Origin: CBFDCQ01 sp965603355
GTDB lineage: Bacteria; Hydrogenedentota; CAZGCA01; CBFDCQ01
Direction of reading: 5' to 3'
NCBI GenBank assembly: GCA_965603355.1
Contig: CBFDCQ010000048.1
Span: 1-24,167, forward strand
DNA: 24,167 bases
The stretch's first letter is position 1. Every line of letters starts with the position of its first letter. The translations under genes and the position numbers were made by a program. Shown piece after piece: positions 6,708-15,774 of the stretch. Below the pieces are notes generated by a model, which worked only from the letters and a program-made list of their open reading frames with translations, ran no database searches and was not told the origin of the DNA.

Positions 6708-7658
6708 GTGGCGTTCGAGGTTCCAAAAAGAGATTACACGGGAAAGATAAAGGAGATAAACCTTGGCTCAGGTGAACGGGCGGTTACGGTTGGGGGCGAG
6801 AGTTCGTTTCCATTCTGCCAATTTGAGGGCGAGATGCCTAACCCGCCGAGGATAGCTATGGAGGTGTACGACTGTCCGCCGGAGGAGTGGCCCGAGGCCG
6901 CTTTGGAACCGTTCGCAGACGTGAAAGACGATCCCGTGGCGTGGGCCAAGAAATGCGTCGAGCAATACGGCGCGGAAATGGTCGCGCTTCAGTTGCGCAG
7001 CATCGACCCGAACGGGTTGAACCGGAGCGCGGAAGAGGCGGTTGAGGTCGTCAAGAAGGTTGTCGAAGCCGTGGACGTCCCTCTCATCGTGTGGGGATGC
7101 GATAACGACGAGAAGGACGCCGAAGTCCTCAGGAAGGTTGCCGAGGCGTGCGACGGCAAGGATCTGATTATCGGACCCGTCGTTGAGGGTAACTACAAAC
7201 AGATTGGCGCCGGTGCATTGGCGTACCATCACACCGTGATGGCGTCCACACCGATAGATATCAATCTGGCCAAGCAGCTCAATATACTGCTCGGAAATCT
7301 GGGCGTCCCGGATGAGCAGATCATCGTCGACCCCACGACCGGTGGGCTCGGTTACGGTATAGAGTACACCTATTCGGTGATGGAACGTGACAGGATGGCG
7401 GCGCTGACACAGGAAGATGAGAAACTCCAGTTCCCGGTCGTCTGCAATATGGCACGCGAGGTGTGGAAGACAAAGGAGACTAAACAGACGGTGGAGGAAG
7501 CACCCACCCTCGGCGATCCGAAGAGGCGAGGGATCCTGATGGAGGGTGTGACCGCAGTGCTGCTGCTTATGGCAGGTGCAGACGTGCTTATCATGAGGCA
7601 TCCCGATGCCATCAAGCTCGTCAAGTCGGTGGTGACGGACCTGATGGCAGCAGAATGA
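6708..7658 (+). CDS. acsD: Corrinoid/iron-sulfur protein small subunit (CO dehydrogenase/acetyl-CoA synthase delta)
   Basis: AcsD is the TIM-barrel small subunit that pairs with AcsC to form the corrinoid Fe-S protein, which carries the methyl group from methyl-THF to acetyl-CoA synthase. Family features include ALQLRSIDPNG, the strand VPLIVWGCDNDEKDAEVL, the VEGNYKQIGAGALAYHH region, and VDPTTGGLGYGIEYT. The GTG at 6708 is chosen (316 residues) because AGGAGG (6694-6699) is 8 nt upstream; an in-frame GTG at 6699 overlaps that same ribosome site and is unlikely. Length matches the family. The cooS gene starts 33 bp later. Confidence 0.95.
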   Translation: MAFEVPKRDYTGKIKEINLGSGERAVTVGGESSFPFCQFEGEMPNPPRIAMEVYDCPPEEWPEAALEPFADVKDDPVAWAKKCVEQYGAEMVALQLRSIDPNGLNRSAEEAVEVVKKVVEAVDVPLIVWGCDNDEKDAEVLRKVAEACDGKDLIIGPVVEGNYKQIGAGALAYHHTVMASTPIDINLAKQLNILLGNLGVPDEQIIVDPTTGGLGYGIEYTYSVMERDRMAALTQEDEKLQFPVVCNMAREVWKTKETKQTVEEAPTLGDPKRRGILMEGVTAVLLLMAGADVLIMRHPDAIKLVKSVVTDLMAAE

Positions 7659-7691
7659 AGCTGAACTGTCAATAAGGAAAGGAGTTGTGCC

Positions 7692-9620
7692 GTGAGTGAG
7701 GAGAAGACGGTAGATGAGGCTGTAAGCCTCTTACTGGAGAAAGCACAGAAGGACGAGGTGGTGACCGCCTGGGACAGGATGGCCTCCCTCGGAAAGCCGT
7801 GCCGGTTCGGGCAACAGGGAATATGTTGCAGGATTTGCGCGATGGGACCGTGCCGCGTCGGCGGTGAACGGAAGGGTGTCTGTGGCGCAAATGCGGAAAC
7901 CGTAGCTGCACGCAACTTCATCCGGATGATAGCGGGCGGCGCAGCTGCACATTCCGATCATGGTCGCGCGGTTGCCGAGGCGTTCTTGGCCGCGGCCAGG
8001 GGCGAGCTGCCTGGTTACGAGATCAAGGACGTGCAGAAACTGTTTCAGGTCGCTATGGATTTCGGAATAGAGATAGGCGGCAGGAGCATAGAGGAGATCG
8101 CCAAGGAAGTCGGCGAAAAAGCCCTGGCGGAGTTTGGTAGGCAGGAAGGCGAGCTGTTATTTGTCAAGAGAGCTCCCCTGAAACGGCAGGAGATCTGGCG
8201 GCAACAGAGAGTCACCCCGCGCGGTATAGACCGGGAGGTTGTCGAGATCATGCACCGTACCCACATGGGCGTGGATATGGAATACGAGAATCTGATACGC
8301 CAGGGTACGCGTGCCGCCCTCGCCGACGGCTGGGGCGGCTCCATGATCGCCACGGAGCTGCAGGATATTCTCTTTGGCAATCCTGTACCGGTCGTCAGCA
8401 GCGTGAATCTCGGTGTACTCAAAGAGGATCACGTTAACGTTATCGTCCACGGACACGAGCCGCTGCTCTCGGAGATGATAGTTGTGGCGACGCGCGATCC
8501 GGAGCTTATCGAGCTTGCCAAGTCCAAGGGCGCTGAGGGCATTGTCGTGGCAGGTGTGTGCTGCACGGCGAACGAGATGCTCATGAGACACGGTATTCCG
8601 CTGGCCGGCAATATGCTGCAGCAGGAGGTAGCGATTGTCACGGGCGCGGTTGATGCGATGGTCGTTGATGTACAGTGCATCATGGCATCTCTGCCTGAAG
8701 TGGCCAAATGCTACCACACGAAGATCATCTCGACCTCGCCCCGCGCGAAAATCCCTGGAGCCACGCATATGGAGTTCAGTGAGGAGAACGCTCTCGATCG
8801 GGCGAAAGAGGTTGTGCGTGCAGCGATCGAGAACTATCCGAACCGCACCGGAAAGATTCAAATTCCCGACCAGTCGATGGATCTCGTAGCCGGGTTCAGC
8901 CACGAGACGATCAACTACCTGCTCGGCGGAGTTTTCCGCGCCTCGTACAAGCCGCTGAACGACAACATAATAAATGGACGGATACGTGGTATTGCCGGTG
9001 TGGTCGGCTGCAACAATCCGCGCGTTACGCATGACGAAAGTCATCTCGCCATGGTCAAAGAGCTAATCAAGCACGACGTGATCGTGCTCCAGACCGGCTG
9101 CAGCGCTATGGCGTGCGCCAAGGCGGGTCTGATGACTCCTGAGGCCGCCATGGAACACGCGGGGTCCGGTCTCGCGGAGGTATGCGAGGCGGTCGGTATC
9201 CCGCCGGTGCTGCATATGGGCTCGTGCGTGGACAACAGCCGCATCCTCATGGCCGCTACCGCCGTGGTTAAAGAGGGCGGTCTGGGCGATGACATCTCTG
9301 ACCTGCCGGCTGCAGGCGCCGCGCCGGAATGGATGAGTGAAAAGGCGATATCCATCGGCCACTACTTCGTCGCTTCCGGAGTATACACGGTATTCGGTGT
9401 GAGCTGGCCGACGCTCGGCAGCGAGGAGCTTACGAAGTACCTCTTCGAGGGACTTGAGGAAACCCTCAAGGGCAAGTGGGCGTTTGAGCCGGACCCGATC
9501 AAGGCCGCTCAACTCATGATTGCTCACATTGACAAGAAGCGCAAGGAGTTGGGTATAGACAAGGCACGCGAAAGGGTGCTTTTCGACATGGAGAAAAGGA
9601 GGGAACTCGACGGTGTCTAA
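7692..9620 (+). CDS. acsA: Anaerobic Ni-Fe carbon monoxide dehydrogenase catalytic subunit
   Basis: The enzyme interconverts CO2 and CO at a Ni-Fe-S C-cluster and, when paired with AcsB, passes CO through an internal tunnel to acetyl-CoA synthase. The 642-residue protein has the N-terminal cluster-binding cysteines C37, C45, C46, C49, C54 and C64. C-cluster candidates are all present: the HGH motif at 253-255, C290/C291 (GVCCTANE), C329 (DVQCIM), C440 (VVGCNNPR), C470 (QTGCSAMAC) and C512 (HMGSCVDNSR). The spacing from C54 to C64 is shorter than in the best-known enzymes, within family variation as far as I can judge. The GTG at 7692 has GGAG 7 nt upstream. The gene overlaps acsB by 8 bp, so translation is probably coupled. 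The name cooS is equally valid. Confidence 0.97.
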   Translation: MSEEKTVDEAVSLLLEKAQKDEVVTAWDRMASLGKPCRFGQQGICCRICAMGPCRVGGERKGVCGANAETVAARNFIRMIAGGAAAHSDHGRAVAEAFLAAARGELPGYEIKDVQKLFQVAMDFGIEIGGRSIEEIAKEVGEKALAEFGRQEGELLFVKRAPLKRQEIWRQQRVTPRGIDREVVEIMHRTHMGVDMEYENLIRQGTRAALADGWGGSMIATELQDILFGNPVPVVSSVNLGVLKEDHVNVIVHGHEPLLSEMIVVATRDPELIELAKSKGAEGIVVAGVCCTANEMLMRHGIPLAGNMLQQEVAIVTGAVDAMVVDVQCIMASLPEVAKCYHTKIISTSPRAKIPGATHMEFSEENALDRAKEVVRAAIENYPNRTGKIQIPDQSMDLVAGFSHETINYLLGGVFRASYKPLNDNIINGRIRGIAGVVGCNNPRVTHDESHLAMVKELIKHDVIVLQTGCSAMACAKAGLMTPEAAMEHAGSGLAEVCEAVGIPPVLHMGSCVDNSRILMAATAVVKEGGLGDDISDLPAAGAAPEWMSEKAISIGHYFVASGVYTVFGVSWPTLGSEELTKYLFEGLEETLKGKWAFEPDPIKAAQLMIAHIDKKRKELGIDKARERVLFDMEKRRELDGV

Positions 9621-11820
9621 GATTATAGCTTCAGCGGCCATTCGCGGCGCTCACAAGATCGTCGCTCGGGCCGACGAAAAATTTAAGGAGGCTGTAGACA
9701 AGTGGGGACCCAAACAGGAAGTGGCCTTCCCGAATACCGGTTACTATCTGCCGATCATTTACGGCATTCTCGGAATTCCGGTCAAAACCGTAGGCGATAT
9801 GGAAGCGGTTCTCGACCGGTGCAAAACCCTGCTGCCGCCGCCTGTGCGCGAGAATGTCGCTCTGCCCTACCTGGCGCCCGCTCTGGATGCGGGTATGGCA
9901 ACGCTTTTCGCAGAGGAGATCATCGAGGCGGTCCGGTATGTAGAGACTCCCGATTTCTATATTCAGGGTGAGGAACCGGCCAACGGCAACATCTGGCTCG
10001 GAGCCGCCGACGACATCATCCTGAGGAAACGAGGGGTGGAGTTCGTTGACGGTACGGCTCCGGGTTTCGCCGCGGTGCTCGGTGCCGCTCCCGACACCGA
10101 GACTGCCGTCAAGATCGCACAGGAGCTTCAGGAGAAGAACCTCTACGTGTTCATGTGCGCGGACCACAACGGTAAGACAATGTCTGAACAGCTCGTGGAA
10201 GGCGGCGTCCAGATCGGCTGGCCGACGCGGCTGGTATCGTTCGGTCCGGACGTTAGCGCGACGGTCTTCGCGCTGGGATTCGCGACGCGCGCCGCGTTGT
10301 CGTTCGGCGGGATCTCCCCGGGCGAGTTCCGAAAGATCCTGATATACAACAAGGACCGCATATTCGCGTTCGCGCTGGCGCTGGGTCATGTCAGCGACGA
10401 GTGGTACGCCAATGCGGCCGGCGCCATAAACTACGGGTTCCCCGCCATCGCCGACACCCCGATACCGGAGGTGCTGCCCACGGGCATATGCACATACGAG
10501 CATGTCGTATCTAACGTCCCTCACGAGGAGATAGTGTCCAAAGCGGTCGAGGTACGCGGTCTGAAGGTTGCGGTCGCGGACGTACCGATCCCCGTCGCTT
10601 ACGGTCCCGCGTTCGAGGGCGAGCGCGTGCGCGGCGAGGACGTTTTCGCCGAATACGGCGGCGCGGCAAGAACGACGACGGTCGAGTGGACGACCACTAA
10701 AGAGATGGATGAGGTCGAAGATGGCAAGATCGAAGTGATCGGACCGGATCTCGACGACGTCGAAGAGGGAGCTAAGCTCCCGTTGGCTATCGTCGTGGAA
10801 GTTGCCGGTCGGACCATGCAGCAGGACTTTGAACCGATACTCGAGAGGCAGATTCACCATCTGATCAACTACGCTCAGGGCGTGATGCATATCGGTCAGA
10901 GGGACATCTCCTGGGTCCGCGTGAGCAAGTCCGGCAAGGAAAAGGGATTCAGGCTGAAACATATCGGGGACATCGTCCACGCCAAGTATCACCAGGAGTT
11001 CGGCGGCATACTCGACAAAGTCCAGGTAAAGCTGTATACGGAAGAGGACAAGGTCAAGGAAATCCTGGAACAGGCGCGTGAAGTCTACACGCAGCGCGAC
11101 GACCGAATCGAGGGTATGACGGACGAGGATGAGGGTACCTTCTACTCATGCACACTTTGCCAGTCGTTCGCGCCGAGCCATGTCTGCATAATCACCCCGG
11201 AGCGTACCGGTTTGTGTGGAGCGTATAACTGGCTCGATGGGAAAGCGTCATTCGAGATTAACCCGACCGGCCCGAACCAGCCCGTGCCCAAAGGCGATGT
11301 CATTGACCCGGTCTATGGTCAGTGGAAGGGAGTTAACGAGTTCGTTACAAAAGCGTCGCGCGGTAAGGTCGAACGGTACGACGCGTACAGCATCATGAGA
11401 GAACCGATGACCTCGTGCGGCTGTTTCGAGTGTATCGCGGCGGTGCTCCCGATGTGCAACGGTATCATGACCGTCGACAGGGACTTCCCGGGACTGACGC
11501 CGTGCGGTATGAAGTTCACGACGCTCGCCGGCTCAGTGGGCGGCGGTAACGTGACGCCAGGGTTCGTCGGACACAGTAAACACTACATATCCAGCAAGAA
11601 GTTCATCATGGCGGAAGGCGGCGTCAAACGGCTCGTATGGATGCCAAAAAAGCTTAAGGACGCCATGAAGGAGAAGCTGGCCAAGAGGGGCGAGGAAATG
11701 GGAGTCCCGAATCTCGTCGATATGATCGCGGACGAGACTGTCGGGATAACGGAAGAGGAGATACTGCCTTTTCTTCAGGAAAAAGGTCACCCGGCTCTCA
11801 GCATGGACCCGATTCTGTGA
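9613..11820 (+). CDS. acsB: Acetyl-CoA synthase (CODH/ACS complex beta subunit, bacterial type)
   Basis: AcsB condenses CO, the corrinoid-borne methyl group and CoA into acetyl-CoA at its Ni-Ni-4Fe4S A-cluster. The 735-residue length shows that the N-terminal CODH-contact domain is present, as in bacteria and unlike the short archaeal form. A-cluster ligands are C513, C516, C525 and C535 (SCTLC..HVC..GLC) for the 4Fe4S cube and C602-G603-C604 for the distal nickel. These correspond to Moorella C506/C509/C518/C528/C595/C597 with a constant offset of seven, so the site looks intact. The GTG at 9613 is preceded by AAAGGAGGG with 9 nt spacing and lies inside the end of acsA. Confidence 0.98.
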   Translation: MSKIIASAAIRGAHKIVARADEKFKEAVDKWGPKQEVAFPNTGYYLPIIYGILGIPVKTVGDMEAVLDRCKTLLPPPVRENVALPYLAPALDAGMATLFAEEIIEAVRYVETPDFYIQGEEPANGNIWLGAADDIILRKRGVEFVDGTAPGFAAVLGAAPDTETAVKIAQELQEKNLYVFMCADHNGKTMSEQLVEGGVQIGWPTRLVSFGPDVSATVFALGFATRAALSFGGISPGEFRKILIYNKDRIFAFALALGHVSDEWYANAAGAINYGFPAIADTPIPEVLPTGICTYEHVVSNVPHEEIVSKAVEVRGLKVAVADVPIPVAYGPAFEGERVRGEDVFAEYGGAARTTTVEWTTTKEMDEVEDGKIEVIGPDLDDVEEGAKLPLAIVVEVAGRTMQQDFEPILERQIHHLINYAQGVMHIGQRDISWVRVSKSGKEKGFRLKHIGDIVHAKYHQEFGGILDKVQVKLYTEEDKVKEILEQAREVYTQRDDRIEGMTDEDEGTFYSCTLCQSFAPSHVCIITPERTGLCGAYNWLDGKASFEINPTGPNQPVPKGDVIDPVYGQWKGVNEFVTKASRGKVERYDAYSIMREPMTSCGCFECIAAVLPMCNGIMTVDRDFPGLTPCGMKFTTLAGSVGGGNVTPGFVGHSKHYISSKKFIMAEGGVKRLVWMPKKLKDAMKEKLAKRGEEMGVPNLVDMIADETVGITEEEILPFLQEKGHPALSMDPIL

Positions 11821-11852
11821 AGACGGCAGCTAGTACGGCTTTGCGGTAAGAT

Positions 11853-11870
11853 CCGGAAAGGAGGTTCCGG
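11853..11870 (+). promoter_or_regulatory. Hairpin presenting the acsC Shine-Dalgarno in its loop
   Basis: CCGGAA (11853-11858) pairs perfectly with TTCCGG (11865-11870), and the six-base loop is exactly AGGAGG (11859-11864). The acsC ATG is at 11876. The linear spacing of 11 nt is long, but folding the stem would alter the effective distance. The hairpin may expose the ribosome site or be a protein- or temperature-sensitive switch; effect and direction are unknown. Confidence 0.5.
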
Positions 11871-11875
11871 CAAAA

Positions 11876-13222
11876 ATGGCGCTTACAGGTATCGAGATAT
11901 TCAAGAAGTTGCCGAAAACCAATTGCGGCGAGTGCGGTGTGCCGACATGCTTGGCGTTCGCCATGAAGCTTGCGGCAGGTCAGGCGGAACTCGCGGCTTG
12001 CCCCCACGTCTCTGAAGAGGCGAAGGCCGAACTCTCTGAGGCCAGCGCGCCGCCGATCCGGCCCGTGAAAATCGGGACGGGAGACGAGGCGCTCACGGTC
12101 GGCGGTGAGACCGTGCTTTTCCGACACGAGAAAACCTTCGTCAATACGCCCGGCATTGCCATCCTGATCAGCGACACGATGGACGATGCCGAGGTCGACG
12201 CGCGGCTCAAGAAGCTCGATGAACTGCAGTACGACCGGGTCGGTCTGACGTTGCACGCGGACCTCGCCGCGGCCAAGTGCGACTCCGGCGATAGCGGCAA
12301 ATTCGAGGCGCTCGTCAAGAAGATCGTTGCTGGCACGAAAATGGGGATCGTACTGATATGCGAGAAGCCCGACGTTCTGGCACCTGCCGTCAAGGCGTGT
12401 GCGGACCGCAAACCGCTCCTCTACGCAGCAACCAAGGAGAACTCGGACGCCATGGCGGACCTGGCAAAGGAGAGTTCGTGTCCGCTGGCCGTCCGTGCTG
12501 ACAACGTAAGCGAACTGTCTGAGCTTGCAGAGAAACTCACGAATGCTGGTCTCAAAGACCTCGTGCTCGATCCCGGCTCGCGAAAGATGCGCAAAGCGTT
12601 CGAGGACGAGATCATCATTCGCAGGTCAGCGTTGATGAAGAAGTTCCGTCCGCTAGGGTTTCCGACCATAACGTTCCCGTGCGAGATGACGGACGACCCG
12701 ATGAAAGAGGCTCTGATAGCCGCGGCTTTCATAGCCAAGTATGCGGGCATTATCGTGCTCTCGGACCTCGCGGGTGAGAGCCTTTTCCCGCTTCTTCTCG
12801 CGCGTATGAACATCTACTCGGACCCGCAGCGACCGATGGCGACCAAGGAAGGTATATACGAGATCGGCGGTCCGGGCGAGGACTCGCCGGTGCTTGTCAC
12901 TTCCAACTTCTCGCTGACCTACTTCATCGTCATGGGAGAGATAGAAACGAGCCGGGTGCCAGCGTGGTTGCTGGTCAAGGATACCGAGGGCCTGTCCGTC
13001 ATGACGGCTTGGGCCGCCGGCAAGTTCGTAGCCGACGCTATCGCGCCGTTTATCCAGAAATCCGGCATACCCGATAAGGTGAAACACAGAAAAATTATCA
13101 TCCCGGGTTACGCGGCCGCAATAAGCGGCGAGCTGGACGAAGAGCTGTCCGACTGGGAGATAGAGATAGGTCCTCGCGAAGCGGCGCACATACCCGCTTT
13201 TCTGAAACAGTGGAAACCGTGA
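11876..13222 (+). CDS. acsC: Corrinoid/iron-sulfur protein large subunit (gamma)
   Basis: AcsC binds a 4Fe-4S cluster and the corrinoid cofactor and works with AcsD as methyl carrier between AcsE and AcsB. The N-terminal cluster motif is C17, C20, C25 and C42 (NCGECGVPTC ... AACP). It is followed by a TIM-barrel region and a C-terminal corrinoid-binding Rossmann-like region, including IIPGYAAAISGELDEE near the end. The 448 residues match the family. It begins 55 bp after acsB, with its ribosome site in a hairpin loop, and ends 14 bp before the acsE ATG. Both partners needed for the methyl-carrier complex are thus in the same cluster, though not adjacent. Confidence 0.97.
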   Translation: MALTGIEIFKKLPKTNCGECGVPTCLAFAMKLAAGQAELAACPHVSEEAKAELSEASAPPIRPVKIGTGDEALTVGGETVLFRHEKTFVNTPGIAILISDTMDDAEVDARLKKLDELQYDRVGLTLHADLAAAKCDSGDSGKFEALVKKIVAGTKMGIVLICEKPDVLAPAVKACADRKPLLYAATKENSDAMADLAKESSCPLAVRADNVSELSELAEKLTNAGLKDLVLDPGSRKMRKAFEDEIIIRRSALMKKFRPLGFPTITFPCEMTDDPMKEALIAAAFIAKYAGIIVLSDLAGESLFPLLLARMNIYSDPQRPMATKEGIYEIGGPGEDSPVLVTSNFSLTYFIVMGEIETSRVPAWLLVKDTEGLSVMTAWAAGKFVADAIAPFIQKSGIPDKVKHRKIIIPGYAAAISGELDEELSDWEIEIGPREAAHIPAFLKQWKP

Positions 13223-13236
13223 AAGGAGAAAGTGCT

Positions 13237-14115
13237 ATGATCCTTATCGGCGAAAATCTTAACGTCATGTCCAAGACTCTCGGGCCCGCTATGAAGGCGC
13301 GCGACGCAAAACCTATCCAGGAAATGGCCGTCGCGGAAACTGAGGCGGGGGTGGATTACATCGATGTGAACTTAGGGCCCGCGCGCAAGGCAGGCGCCGA
13401 GATCATGGAATGGCTCGTCAAGACCATTCAGGAAGTCACCGACCTGCCGTTGTTCCTCGACACGACCAACGTGGAAGCGATTGAAGCGGGACTGAAGGTG
13501 CACAGAGGCAAGGCCGTCATCAACTCCATCATGGCACGGCCGGAACGGATGGATGCGCTGTTTCCGTTGGCGAAGAAGTATGACGCATGCGCGGTTGCTC
13601 TCCTGTGGGGGCCTCAGGGGATGCCGCGGGATTCTGCCGAGAGAGGAGCGCTTGCCGTCGAGCTTATGATGAAGGCGGCCGAATATGGTGTGCCGAGCGA
13701 GGATCTTTGGTTCGATCCGATCGTTACTCCGGTCAATACCCAGCAGGATCAGGTTAAGAGCTGCACCGAGTTCATGATGATGTTCCCCGATCTGGCGCCT
13801 GAGAGCAAGGCTACCTGCGGTCTGTCCAACGTATCGAACGGCGCGCCGGAGCATCTTAGACCGATACTGAACCAGATGTACATGACGATGTTGCAGAAGT
13901 ACGGGATGAGCGGCGCGATAGTGGATGCGTTTGACGCAAACCTGAAGGCGATAGCTCGCGGCGAACGGGAGCAGCTTGTGAACCTGGTTTGGCGCGTCAT
14001 GGACGGCGAGGCGGTTGACATGGGCTCGCTGAGCAAGGAGGAAGCGGACTACGTTAAGACTGTGAAGATCTTGATGGGAGAATCTCTCTATTCCGACTCG
14101 TGGCTCGAGCTGTGA
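13237..14115 (+). CDS. acsE: Methyl-THF:corrinoid/iron-sulfur protein methyltransferase
   Basis: AcsE moves the methyl group from 5-methyl-THF to the Co(I) centre of the AcsCD protein. The 292-residue protein is a pterin-binding TIM barrel. It starts MILIGENLNVMSKTLGPA, has the pterin-site strand DYIDVNLGPARKAG with its conserved Asp and Asn, and carries PLFLDTTN, INSIMARPERMD, WFDPIVTPVNTQQDQV and GLSNVSNGAP. It is somewhat longer than the Moorella enzyme (about 262 residues), mainly at the C-terminus. The ATG at 13237 is chosen because AAAGGAGA lies directly upstream; an in-frame GTG at 13210 lies inside acsC. Domain and context agree, so confidence is high. Confidence 0.96.
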   Translation: MILIGENLNVMSKTLGPAMKARDAKPIQEMAVAETEAGVDYIDVNLGPARKAGAEIMEWLVKTIQEVTDLPLFLDTTNVEAIEAGLKVHRGKAVINSIMARPERMDALFPLAKKYDACAVALLWGPQGMPRDSAERGALAVELMMKAAEYGVPSEDLWFDPIVTPVNTQQDQVKSCTEFMMMFPDLAPESKATCGLSNVSNGAPEHLRPILNQMYMTMLQKYGMSGAIVDAFDANLKAIARGEREQLVNLVWRVMDGEAVDMGSLSKEEADYVKTVKILMGESLYSDSWLEL

Positions 14116-14132
14116 CGTGGAGGAACGGGAAA

Positions 14133-14798
14133 ATGATACCAAGACAGATTGCCGCGATTGTGACGTTTGTGTGTTTGGTTGCTCCGGTTGCCCACGCGGA
14201 TACCGTCATACTTAAGAACGGTGTCGAGCTGCGCAACGTCAAAGTAGTGGAGGAGCAAGAGCACACCATTAAGGTCAATATCGTTGACTATACGAATGTC
14301 GTCCTTGGCAGAGGCAAGATTAGTCGTATAGAGAAGGAGGGAGGCGTTGTTGTGACCGCGCCGCCGACCGGCGAGACGCCCAGCCCCAAGCCGGCACAGC
14401 CCCAACAGCAGGTGTCTCAACCCCAAACCGCGCTGATGCCGCATAATGTATATAAGTTCTCGACGGACCAACAGGGTAAGTTCATTGAGATCATCATTGA
14501 CCTCGCAAAAGACGGGACCACCGAAACTCAAGTTAAGGCCCCTTCAGGCAAGCCGGGAGATAAGGACCGCGCCTACGCGGTGACCGCAGAGGGCGGAGAT
14601 AAGATCGAGTTCGCAGTGCAGTGGGACGATTTGGGCGAACCATTGGCCGTGACCGTCAACCCGCCGGCACCGCCTCGCGAATCGCCGAAAGATGTGTACG
14701 AACATATGGTGAAGGACGTTAACGGAAACACCTTGAAGATGAGAGCAAGATGGGACTGGAACACGCGCGAACTGTTGGATTTGCAGTTCCTTCCGTGA
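14133..14798 (+). CDS. Secreted protein of unknown function within the acs cluster
   Basis: The 221-residue protein has a clear signal peptide, with hydrophobic residues 6-18 and a likely cleavage after AHA at residue 22. The mature start DTVILKNGVELRNVKV, followed by a short beta-rich stretch to about residue 70, resembles small SH3-like modules common in exported proteins of environmental bacteria. A Pro/Gln-rich linker follows (about 76-102), then a C-terminal region with no family I recognise. The ATG at 14133 follows GGAGGAA (14119-14125) at 7 nt. It starts only 17 bp after acsE, so it is almost certainly co-transcribed with a cytoplasmic pathway despite being exported. Function is unknown. 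Confidence 0.8.
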   Translation: MIPRQIAAIVTFVCLVAPVAHADTVILKNGVELRNVKVVEEQEHTIKVNIVDYTNVVLGRGKISRIEKEGGVVVTAPPTGETPSPKPAQPQQQVSQPQTALMPHNVYKFSTDQQGKFIEIIIDLAKDGTTETQVKAPSGKPGDKDRAYAVTAEGGDKIEFAVQWDDLGEPLAVTVNPPAPPRESPKDVYEHMVKDVNGNTLKMRARWDWNTRELLDLQFLP

Positions 14799-14917
14799 TT
14801 TTGTTCCCTCAGAGTTTTTCCGGACAGCCTTTCTAAGAAAGAGGGGACTGACACAGGCGGTGCGACGCACGAGCGAATAGCTGTCTGTACCCTTTTTCGT
14901 GGAGAAGGAAACGCACA

Positions 14918-15766
14918 ATGCACAGGATTGTCTTGAAGAAAGTACTGTCACCGGTCGTGAAGGAGATCGAGGTCGAGGCGCCGCGGATCGCCGCTAAGGC
15001 GCGCGCCGGCAATTTCGTTATCCTGCGCGTTCACAAGGACGGCGAGCGTATCCCACTCACCGTCGGCGACAGCGACCCGGAGCGAGGCACGATCACGATT
15101 GTGTTTCAGGAGGTCGGCAAGACCACCAAGGCGCTGGGTCTCCTGGACGTCGGCGACGAACTCCAGGACCTCGTCGGACCGCTCGGGCACAACCGCGCGA
15201 TTCCCGAGGGGAAACGCATCGTGTGCGTTGCCGGCGGCATCGGTACGGCGCCCGTATACTTCCAGGCGAAGGCCATGCGCGCGGCAGGCAATCATATAAC
15301 CACCATCATGGGAACTCGCAACGTCGAATTGCTGTTCTGGCAGGACCGTATGGAGGCCTTAAGCGACCGTGTGCTTTACTGCACGGACGACGGCACTTTC
15401 GGGACGCACGGGCTCGTCACGGACGTGCTGCGTGAGCTTATCGAGAGCGGCGAGCAGATAGACGAGGTGGACGCTATAGGTCCGCTCGTAATGATGCGCG
15501 CCGTGTGCGAGCTCACCCGATCGTACGGCATATATACCGTCGTGAGCCTGGACTCGATCATGGTTGACGGCACAGGTATGTGCGGCGGATGCCGCGTCAC
15601 TGTGGGTGGAGAGGTCAAGTTCACCTGTGTAGACGGTCCGGAATTTGACGGTCACAAGGTGGATTTCGAGGAGCTGGCGAAACGCAAGGCTGCATACCGC
15701 GAACACGAAGAGCGGTCGTGTCGGCTGTTCGAGGAGGGGCTCGCCGCACCTGAAAAGGAGGAGTGA
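14918..15766 (+). CDS. nfnA: FAD/NAD-binding 2Fe-2S oxidoreductase subunit (NfnA/SudB-like)
   Basis: The 282-residue protein belongs to the dihydroorotate dehydrogenase electron-transfer/ferredoxin-NADP reductase group. An N-terminal FAD-binding barrel contains RIPLTVGD. The NAD-binding half has the VAGGIGTAPVYFQAKAM loop, MGTRNVELLF, CTDDGTFGTHGLV and AIGPLVMM. The C-terminal 2Fe-2S site reads DGTGMCGGC, with D217, C222, C225 and, further on, C237, the Asp-plus-three-Cys arrangement known from NfnA. Paired with the next gene it probably forms NADH-dependent reduced ferredoxin:NADP oxidoreductase (flavin bifurcation). A sulfide dehydrogenase role is the main alternative. It starts 119 bp after the secreted unknown. 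Confidence 0.88.
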   Translation: MHRIVLKKVLSPVVKEIEVEAPRIAAKARAGNFVILRVHKDGERIPLTVGDSDPERGTITIVFQEVGKTTKALGLLDVGDELQDLVGPLGHNRAIPEGKRIVCVAGGIGTAPVYFQAKAMRAAGNHITTIMGTRNVELLFWQDRMEALSDRVLYCTDDGTFGTHGLVTDVLRELIESGEQIDEVDAIGPLVMMRAVCELTRSYGIYTVVSLDSIMVDGTGMCGGCRVTVGGEVKFTCVDGPEFDGHKVDFEELAKRKAAYREHEERSCRLFEEGLAAPEKEE

Positions 15767-15774
15767 GTACGCGT

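Noticed and set aside
14820..14850. Hairpin CTTTC/GAAAG after the secreted unknown, considered as a terminator.
   Set aside because: Short, AT-rich stem with no downstream T-run; nfnA follows in the same direction.
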